Shown here in pieces: positions 15,545-20,196 of a stretch of DNA of 20,196 nt. The notes under the pieces were generated by a model. The model had not been told where the DNA came from, ran no database searches, and was given only the letters and a program-made list of their open reading frames with translations. Source of the DNA: an uncultured Collinsella sp. (GTDB lineage Bacteria > Actinomycetota > Coriobacteriia > Coriobacteriales > Coriobacteriaceae); the NCBI GenBank assembly GCA_902490445.1, contig CABUDZ010000030.1:1-20196 (forward strand), read 5' to 3'. Within the stretch, counting starts at the first letter, position 1. Each line of letters begins with the position of its first letter. Made by a program: the position numbers and the translations under genes.

Positions 15545-15663
15545 GGGTCGGACGGCTTAGCTTTATTCGCTACTGCGGACAGTCCTGCGCAAGACGAAGA
15601 GCACATTAAGTGCTCTTCTTTGCGTGCGGAACTTGTAGCGAACAAAGCTAAGCCGCCCGACCC
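15545..15663 (-). other. Very long hairpin in the leuS leader
   Basis: Positions 15545-15573 pair with 15635-15663 over 29 consecutive positions. In the leftward RNA, 27 are Watson-Crick pairs and two are G-U. Inside, CGCAA/TTGCG (588-592 with 620-624 of the 15 kb numbering) and a 9-bp GAAGAGCAC/GTGCTCTTC tip (15596-15604 with 15610-15618) extend the fold. It ends 13 nt before the leuS Shine-Dalgarno site and has no U-tract. No T-box consensus (AGGGTGGNACCGCG-like) was found. It may be a repeat element inserted in the leader or an uncharacterised regulatory RNA. Confidence 0.75.
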
Positions 15664-15680
15664 TAAGGTTGACTCGACTG

Positions 15681-15689
15681 ATAATAGCA
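15681..15689 (-). promoter_or_regulatory. Possible extended -10 promoter of leuS
   Basis: The minus strand reads TGCTATTAT, an extended -10 with no convincing -35 box because the guaB-side hairpin occupies that place. Transcription would start near 15674, about 11 nt before the long leader hairpin. Confidence 0.35.
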
Positions 15690-15697
15690 AATACGAC

Positions 15698-15732
15698 AAG
15701 CGAGATGCCTGCGACTTGCAGGCATCTCGCTT
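15698..15732. terminator. 15-bp hairpin between guaB and leuS
   Basis: AAGCGAGATGCCTGC (15698-15712) pairs perfectly with 15718-15732 around a GACTT loop, 49 nt beyond the guaB stop codon. The T-run is short on both strands (GCTTTATCT rightward, GCTTGTCGTATTT leftward). It most likely ends guaB transcription. A smaller 6-bp hairpin (15747-15761) lies between it and guaB. Confidence 0.65.
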
Positions 15733-15780
15733 TATCTAAATAACGTGGTTGAGGCTCAACCTTTATGTGCAGGTCTTATC

Positions 15781-17292
15781 TTATCGATACGTTACGCTCT
15801 GTTGGGAGTCCTTGACTACGACGTCGTGGGCTCCGCCTTCGACGATCGAGGTCGAGGAGACCAGGGTCAGGCGCGCCTTTTCCTGGAGCTCGGGAATCGA
15901 GAGGGCGCCGCAGTTGCACATCGTGGACTTGACCTTGTAGAGCGTGCCGCCCACGCCGTCCTTGAGGGAGCCGGCGTAGGGAACGTAGGAGTCGACGCCC
16001 TCGACGAAGCTGAGCTTCGCGGCGCCGCCCAGGTCGTAGCGCTGCCAGTTGCGGGCACGCGCAGAACCCTCGCCCCAGTACTCCTTCATGTACTGGCCGT
16101 TGACGTTGACGCGCTCGGTCGGGCTCTCGTCAAAGCGGGCGAAGTAGCGGCCCAGCATCATAAAGTCGGCGCCCATGGCAAGGGCGAGCGTCATGTGGTA
16201 GTCGTAGACGATGCCGCCGTCGGAGCACACGGGCACGTAGACACCGGTCTCCTCGTAGTACTCGTCACGGGCGCGGCAGACGTCGATCAGCGCGGTGGCC
16301 TGGCCACGGCCGATGCCCTTGGTCTCGCGGGTGATGCAAATGGAACCGCCGCCGATACCGACCTTGATGAAGTCGGCCCCGCAGTCGGCCAAGAAGCGGA
16401 AGCCCTCGGCGTCGACGACGTTACCGGCACCGACCTTGACGTCCTCGCCGTAGTTGGCGCGGATCCACTCGATGGTGCGCTTCTGCCACTCGCTGAAGCC
16501 CTCGGAAGAATCGATGCACAGGACATCGGCACCGGCCTCGATGAGCAGCGGCACGCGCTCGGCATAGTCGCGGGTATTGATACCGGCGCCGACCATATAG
16601 CGCTTGTCGTTATCGAGCAGCTCGTTGGGGTTGGTCTTGTGGCTGTCGTAGTCCTTGCGGAAGACGATGCCCATAAGGTGATCGTTGTCGTCGACGATAG
16701 GTAGGGCGTTGAGCTTGTTGTCCCAGATGACGTCGTTGGCAACCTTGAGGCTGATGTTCTTGTCGCCCACGATGAGCTGCTCGCGCGGGGTCATGAACTC
16801 GGAGACCTTCTTCTGGTGGTCATCGCGGCTGGGGCGATAGTCACGGCTGGTGACGATGCCCAGGAGCTTGCCCTTGGGAGTGCCATCGTCGGTGACCGGC
16901 ATGGTGGAGTGGCCGGTCTTCTCCTTGAGCTCGATGACCTGCTCCATGGTCATGTCGGGGGTCAGCGTGGAATCGGACTGAACGAAACCAGCCTTGTGAT
17001 CCTTAACGGCCTTAACCATAGCAGCCTCGGACTCGGGGGTCTGAGAACCGTAAATGAAGGACAGGCCACCCTCGGTAGCGAGCGCGACGCCCATGTCGAC
17101 GCCCGAGACGGACTGCATGATGGCGGAAACCATGGGGATGTTCAGGGTGATTGCCGGCTTCTCACCGCGCTTGAAGCGGGTTAGCGGCGTCTTAAGAGAG
17201 ACGTTGTTGGGGATGCACTGCGAGGACGAGTAACCAGGAACCAGCAGATACTCCGAAAACGTGTGGGACTCACCGGGAAAGAACGTAGCCAT
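15781..17292 (-). CDS. guaB: IMP dehydrogenase
   Basis: Oxidises IMP to XMP with NAD+, the committed step of GMP synthesis. The 503-residue protein has the TIM barrel split by a CBS-domain pair (about 108-220). The catalytic loop is GIGGGSICITRETKGIGRGQ with the nucleophile C319. The flap holds YWGEGSARARNWQRYD with the R418-Y419 dyad kept. The C-terminal part has KLSFVEGVDSYVPYAG and the closing GAHDVVVKDS. The catalytic loop reads CITR rather than CTTR as in most bacterial enzymes, and the flap differs from the common YRGMGS form, so this is a divergent subtype. The ATG follows AAAGGAG by 5 nt. Hairpins downstream separate it from leuS. Confidence 0.95.
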   Translation of the reverse strand: MATFFPGESHTFSEYLLVPGYSSSQCIPNNVSLKTPLTRFKRGEKPAITLNIPMVSAIMQSVSGVDMGVALATEGGLSFIYGSQTPESEAAMVKAVKDHKAGFVQSDSTLTPDMTMEQVIELKEKTGHSTMPVTDDGTPKGKLLGIVTSRDYRPSRDDHQKKVSEFMTPREQLIVGDKNISLKVANDVIWDNKLNALPIVDDNDHLMGIVFRKDYDSHKTNPNELLDNDKRYMVGAGINTRDYAERVPLLIEAGADVLCIDSSEGFSEWQKRTIEWIRANYGEDVKVGAGNVVDAEGFRFLADCGADFIKVGIGGGSICITRETKGIGRGQATALIDVCRARDEYYEETGVYVPVCSDGGIVYDYHMTLALAMGADFMMLGRYFARFDESPTERVNVNGQYMKEYWGEGSARARNWQRYDLGGAAKLSFVEGVDSYVPYAGSLKDGVGGTLYKVKSTMCNCGALSIPELQEKARLTLVSSTSIVEGGAHDVVVKDSQQSVTYR

Positions 17293-17350
17293 GTTTCTCC
17301 TTTTTCCATGCGACCGGTCGGCTGCAGGCCTCGTAGGACCCAGCCCAACC

Positions 17351-17362
17351 TTGGGCGCCCAA
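17351..17362. promoter_or_regulatory. Perfect 12-bp palindrome in the guaB leader (possible operator)
   Basis: TTGGGCGCCCAA is its own reverse complement and lies about 10 nt downstream of the proposed guaB -10 box. An overlapping alternative pairing, GCCCAA (17343-17348) with TTGGGC (17351-17356), is also possible. The site could bind a dimeric regulator or form alternative RNA folds; neither is proven. Confidence 0.4.
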
Positions 17363-17371
17363 TACTGGGGA

Positions 17372-17400
17372 AGTATCTTAACGCACTTTGACTGCTACAA
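17372..17400 (-). promoter_or_regulatory. Possible guaB promoter
   Basis: On the minus strand TTGTAG (17395-17400) and GATACT (17372-17377) are 17 nt apart. The match to the sigma-70 consensus is moderate. Its position, about 80 nt before guaB, is suitable, and it overlaps the divergent candidate promoter. Confidence 0.35.
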
Positions 17401-17415
17401 TGCATGATTTAAGAA
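17388..17415 (+). promoter_or_regulatory. Possible promoter of the ModE-like gene
   Basis: TTGACT (17388-17393), a 16-nt spacer, and TAAGAA (17410-17415) form a weak to moderate sigma-70 promoter pointing at the ModE-like gene. The overlap with the guaB candidate would make the two mutually exclusive. Confidence 0.3.
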
Positions 17416-17485
17416 GAGCACACGAGGGTTTGACGCAGGCTTTGCGTTTGCCCAGCAAACACTTTAGCGGGGAGACGTGGAGCGT

Positions 17486-17833
17486 ATGAAGTACAAGACG
17501 ACGGCAAAGTTGGTCATTCAAGCGTGCGACAAAGACCTACCGGGCGTGTTCGGCCACGGCTGCGTCTTGCTGCTGCAGGGTATTGCCCACGAACACTCGC
17601 TCAACCGTGCCGCCAAGAGCATGGGCATGGCGTATTCCAAGGCCTGGCGCATCGTAAACGAGGCCGAAGGCCAGCTGGGCTGCAAGCTCATCGAGCGCGA
17701 CGGAGCCCGCGGATCATCGCTCACCCCCGCCGGCGAGCGCGCCATAGCGGCCTACGAGGAGCTGCAGGCCGACATCAACAACGTCATCGCCACCAAAGCC
17801 AACGACCTCATCGCCAGCATCAATGCAGAGTAG
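17486..17833 (+). CDS. Stand-alone ModE/LysR-type winged-helix DNA-binding protein
   Basis: A 115-residue protein that is essentially one N-terminal DNA-binding domain of the ModE kind. The helix-turn-helix is in GCVLLLQGIAHEHSLNRAAK, then MGMAYSKAWRIVNEAEGQLG, followed by the wing KLIERDGARGSSLTPAGERA and a helix that usually makes the dimer. The C-terminal molybdate-binding (TOBE/MOP) domain of full ModE is absent, so what it senses is unknown. I chose the ATG at 17486; a GTG at 17477 would add three residues (MER) but leaves only 2 nt after GGGGAG. No molybdate transport or molybdoenzyme genes are nearby; the neighbour is divergent guaB. Confidence 0.85.
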   Translation: MKYKTTAKLVIQACDKDLPGVFGHGCVLLLQGIAHEHSLNRAAKSMGMAYSKAWRIVNEAEGQLGCKLIERDGARGSSLTPAGERAIAAYEELQADINNVIATKANDLIASINAE

Positions 17834-17885
17834 TCCTTTTGGGACTGAATTGTTGTCCACCGTGCCCTCGGATTGAGGCTCGTTC

Positions 17886-18041
17886 CACAAAACGGGCCCA
17901 TCTACTACGTTTAGCTGAACACCCTCGACCATACCGGACATTATGAAAATAAAACCGCTGGTAGACAGCTTGGCAATTTTCGAAATAGGCGGGTATGGTC
18001 GACCCCTATGGCTTAAACGTAGTAAATAGGCCGTTTTCGTG
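17886..18041. mobile_element. MITE-like 156-bp element with long imperfect inverted repeats
   Basis: The left arm (17886-17937) and the reverse complement of the right arm (17990-18041) align over about 50 nt with a few mismatches and one-base gaps. They share TACTACGTTTA and the strictly conserved TCGACCATACC. The middle holds a further GAAAAT/ATTTTC pairing. No transposase or plausible gene is inside; a 111-codon leftward frame only translates the palindrome. It separates the ModE-like gene from the convergent PLP-fold gene and ends 17 nt before that gene's stop codon. Target-site duplications were not evident. Confidence 0.6.
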
Positions 18042-18058
18042 ACACACACCCCGATTAG

Positions 18059-19051
18059 TTACTTTCGGAGCGCGTTGTCCAGGGTGGACGCTACAACCAG
18101 GGGGTCGTCGGTACCGGCGAAGAGGCGAATGGTGCCCCCCTGCTTGCCGCGCGGAGCAGAGAGTCGCGTCGTTGCGCCGCCGGCGGGCGATGTGCGAAAC
18201 TCCCCCGGCAAAGCATCGAACAAATCGCCCGCACTGCGCTCGATAAGGTCAAACTCAACTGCCGGACCAAAGCCGTGCTCGAGGATTCCAGTTGCAACCG
18301 CATGGTCGGGATGCGAGCTCAGTCCAGGATAGCGCACGGCGTGCACCATCTCATTGGCAGCCAAGTACTCGGCCAGCGCACGTGCGCGGTCGAAATGTGC
18401 CTGCATGCGGGCATCGAGCGAGTCCAGCCCGCGCTCCAGCACACCGGCCTCATCAGCAGGCAAATCAAGTTTGACCAAGCCACGGCCCTCAAGCAGAGCA
18501 TGCGCGCACTCGGCAGCAGCATCCACACGATGGCGCTTGAGCTGCGAGCGCGCGACCGATATGGCAACCAACTTGTGCGGAGCCTCACCGGCGCACACGC
18601 GGTCAAGTGCCTCGAGCGACAGCACGGCACCCAAGCGCAACGGATCGCACCCAAAGACACCAGCCACGGTGTTATCCACCACGAGCAGCGCATGAGCCTC
18701 ACGCGCGGCACGTCCTAACGCGCGCAGATCGGGCACGCGCAATCCAAACCCGCCAATAGAGTTGACGAACCACCACAGGTGCGGCCCCTCGACCTCAAAC
18801 GAAGCATCAAAGCCCTCGGACGCAGCAGTAAACGCCGCAACCGACGGCTCCTCCACCATAGCCACGTCGCAGCACTCAAAGCCGCGCGCAAACGCATCGG
18901 CAAAGTCATCGGCAAACGCAACCAGGCGATCGCCGGGACGTACAATCCCCAACAGAGACAGCGCCGCCGGCACATGCGGCGCTGCAGCAAGACGCGCCTC
19001 ACGCGCGCCGGCCCTTGCAGCCCAGGCCTCTTCTAGCTGCTGTACGTCCAC
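18059..19051 (-). CDS. Degenerate Cys/Met-metabolism PLP-fold protein (possible pseudoenzyme)
   Basis: The 330-residue protein is clearly related to the cystathionine gamma-synthase/O-acetylhomoserine sulfhydrylase family. VVDNTVAGVFGCDPLRLGA (PLP-ring aspartate D126), YPGLSSHPDH (241-250) and TIRLFAGTDD with the carboxylate-binding arginine (R309) match the family. The segment that should read like HSATKY, with the Schiff-base lysine, reads SLEALD (145-150), so the lysine appears to be missing. The N-terminus is about 50-60 residues shorter than usual and lacks the YxRxxNPT segment and the SSGMAA loop. I chose GTG at 19051 with AAGGGA 9 nt before it; ATG at 19069 or 19084 would lie against a terminator. 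Function unknown; it may be a binding protein or a decaying gene. Confidence 0.8.
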   Translation of the reverse strand: MDVQQLEEAWAARAGAREARLAAAPHVPAALSLLGIVRPGDRLVAFADDFADAFARGFECCDVAMVEEPSVAAFTAASEGFDASFEVEGPHLWWFVNSIGGFGLRVPDLRALGRAAREAHALLVVDNTVAGVFGCDPLRLGAVLSLEALDRVCAGEAPHKLVAISVARSQLKRHRVDAAAECAHALLEGRGLVKLDLPADEAGVLERGLDSLDARMQAHFDRARALAEYLAANEMVHAVRYPGLSSHPDHAVATGILEHGFGPAVEFDLIERSAGDLFDALPGEFRTSPAGGATTRLSAPRGKQGGTIRLFAGTDDPLVVASTLDNALRK

Positions 19052-19073
19052 GCGGCACCGTCCCTTCATAAGC

Positions 19074-19110
19074 AAAAAACCCACGATGCGGGTGTTCCCC
19101 GCATCGTGGG
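19074..19110 (-). terminator. Strong intrinsic terminator just before the PLP-fold gene
   Basis: Read leftward, CCCACGATGCGGG pairs over 13 bp with CCCGCATCGTGGG (19080-19092 with 19098-19110, 5-nt loop), followed by six T residues (19074-19079). It lies 38 nt after the restored stop of the epimerase pseudogene and only 22 nt before the chosen start of the PLP-fold gene. It fits as the terminator of the former, and may silence or attenuate the latter. Confidence 0.8.
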
Positions 19111-19120
19111 CAACGGCTGC

Positions 19121-19126
19121 AGTATA
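19121..19126 (-). promoter_or_regulatory. Possible -10 box ahead of the terminator
   Basis: The minus strand reads TATACT, a good -10 match, but no clear -35 box is found 16-18 nt upstream. A start site near 19114 would put the terminator hairpin at the very 5' end of the PLP-fold mRNA. Confidence 0.25.
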
Positions 19127-19148
19127 GCGCCGATAGGCGACGAAACGC

Positions 19149-19885
19149 CTAGATGCTGAGCGTGTGATAGGTCACGCTCGCACCCGGAGCGTCAACGGTC
19201 ACGCCATAGGCCTCGGGTGGCCAAAAGCGTCTGCAACGTCGAGCATCTCAAAGTTGGCATCCCAGCTGTCAAAGATACGATGCACCAACACCGCGAGTTC
19301 CTCGGCACACAGCAGGGGAAACGGCGCATCTGCCGCACCCTGAAGCGCGACCGACCCGCCCGAGCATGCCTCGAACAACGGCATCAAAAATGGGTCGGTT
19401 AATGCCGGCGATGCGGTATACAGATACGGCACGCGCAGGACTTTGGCTTGGATGCCGTCGCGCGATGCATAGTAACGGCACAGGTCGTTGGCAGCGCGGG
19501 CGATAATGCCCTTGCCCGTCTGGGCCCCACTGGCGGCCGTGGCGTCGTCGTCACATCCGCCAGTGGTGCCCTCTGCACCCGCGGGCCCCGCAATAAACAG
19601 CAGCTGCACATTGCGTCCCATACAGGCACGAAACACCGAGCGCAGCAGCCCAATGTCGCCAAAAGTCACGGTATGCGGGGTGAGGTAGGTAGAAAGGTAG
19701 ACCACGCGCTCAAACTCGTAGGCCTGGTCCAGGTGCTGGAGGAGCTCTTTCCACGAAGCATGGGGCGACGACTCATCGCGGCGCGCGTCCTGCGCGGCTA
19801 CGACCTACACATGGTCGCCGGGGAACGCCTTGGAGCAAAAGTCATCGTCAACATATGCGGTGTTGCCAACAACCAGCACTTCCAC
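19149..19885 (-). pseudogene. NAD-dependent epimerase/dehydratase-like (SDR) pseudogene
   Basis: A GTG at 19885 (after GGGGAGGGGG) opens a frame VEVLVVGNTAYVDDDF that is stopped at codon 27 by TAG (19805-19807). The same frame then continues as VVAAQDARRDES and YEFERVVYLSTYLTPH to a stop at 19199. Near 19211-19216 (GGC CAC CCG AGG) one missing base would restore a second frame, PEAYGVTVDAPGASVTYH, ending at the TAG at 19149-19151. About 245 codons are recovered with both lesions repaired. The ARAANDLCRYYASRDGIQAK and VLRVPYLYTAS segments look like extended SDR epimerases, but the usual GxxGxxG is not clear and the YxxxK position seems to read GxxxR. The gene lies directly upstream of the degenerate PLP-fold gene. 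Confidence 0.75.
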
Positions 19886-20040
19886 GGCGTTCCCCCTCCC
19901 CAAAAATCTACTTTTGCCATAGTCAAACATGCGTATTGTACGCTGTAAAAGCGAGCCAAGGCGCCTTTAAGGCTGTTTTAAGAACTTTTTAGAGGATGTG
20001 AGAGCGGCAACTCATTCGACCTAGATTCATCGAGGAAATG

Positions 20041-20196
20041 CTATTCGCTCTGAAAAGGCACATCGCAATCTGCTGACAGCTCTGCAGGGAGAATGGCAGG
20101 CAATGTAAGCGCTCCCATGGGTGAAAGTCCAGTAACAACCATCAAATAGCTCTTTGCATGGGCATATGCCATCGAAATAGCATTTGAAAGAAGGTA
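20041..20196 (-). CDS. Possible C-terminal end of an unrecognised gene (runs off the window)
   Basis: A leftward frame open from the window edge to a TAG at 20041-20043 gives 51 codons, beginning YLLSNAISMAYAHAKSYL and ending VPFQSE. The mix of hydrophobic and polar residues looks protein-like. Another minus frame is also open over much of this stretch but is Cys-rich and less plausible. No family is recognised, and the upstream part is missing, so this is tentative. Confidence 0.35.
   Translation of the reverse strand, partial: YLLSNAISMAYAHAKSYLMVVTGLSPMGALTLPAILPAELSADCDVPFQSE

Noticed and set aside
13204..15609. 801-codon open frame opposite leuS
   Set aside because: It is a mirror of the leuS codon bias with no recognisable domain; leuS itself has all catalytic motifs.
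15523..15699. N-terminal extension of leuS and a 76-codon rightward frame (15509-15739) with a similar peptide
   Set aside because: Both are translations of the palindromic leader, which explains why the two strands give alike peptides. A strong ribosome binding site sits at the shorter leuS start.
15523..15780. T-box riboswitch before leuS
   Set aside because: No T-box bulge consensus, no terminator/antiterminator pair and no U-tract were found.
17486..17833. Calling the small regulator ModE
   Set aside because: Only the DNA-binding domain is present; the molybdate-binding part and molybdate genes are missing, so the gene symbol is not justified.
17714..18049. 111-codon leftward frame between the ModE-like and PLP-fold genes
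   Set aside because: It overlaps the end of the ModE-like gene and translates the inverted-repeat element; no ribosome binding site or domain.
20010..20120. Short rightward frame with EKAHRNLLTALQGEWQAM
   Set aside because: Only about 27 codons between stops, no start codon with a ribosome binding site, and it overlaps the leftward candidate gene end.

Overview
The window looks like a stretch of a Coriobacteriia (Actinomycetota) chromosome, most likely Collinsella or a close relative. This rests on the GC-rich sequence, the wording of the housekeeping proteins, and an actinobacterial-type sigma factor with an acidic N-terminus. The genus is an inference from the look of the proteins and was not tested by a search. 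No prophage, CRISPR array, rRNA or tRNA gene was seen.

Most of the left 12 kb is one leftward (minus-strand) run of information-processing genes with very tight spacing: rimP-nusA-infB-rbfA-nrnA-truB-ribF-dnaG-rpoD. Several joints overlap by 4-8 nt (ATGA or similar). A good extended -10 promoter (11977-12005) lies upstream of rimP. An intrinsic terminator hairpin with a U-tract sits between that promoter and the rimP ribosome binding site, so the run seems to be controlled by attenuation. The run joins two classical operons, the nusA/infB operon and the dnaG-rpoD macromolecular synthesis operon. It lacks ylxR, ylxQ, rpsO, pnp and rpsU. NusA ends in an acidic tail with a Cys/His cluster that looks metal-binding.

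Downstream of rpoD (1-377) there is no gene. The segment holds a nested, cloverleaf-like fold, a 12-bp hairpin touching the rpoD stop codon, and a block of small degenerate repeats resembling the debris found around REP/RAYT-type elements.

The middle holds a small rightward lipoprotein gene, a shared bidirectional terminator, leftward leuS, and leftward guaB. The leuS start moves downstream to a strong Shine-Dalgarno site, exposing a leader of about 150 nt dominated by a 119-nt near-perfect hairpin and no recognisable T-box. guaB and a rightward ModE-like DNA-binding protein are divergent and share a regulatory region.

The right end (17.8-20.2 kb) is accessory and decaying. It contains a 156-bp MITE-like inverted repeat, a Cys/Met-metabolism PLP-fold protein that has lost the usual catalytic-lysine segment, a terminator placed immediately before that gene, an NAD-dependent epimerase-like pseudogene with one in-frame amber codon and one frameshift, and the possible C-terminal end of an unrecognised gene at the edge.
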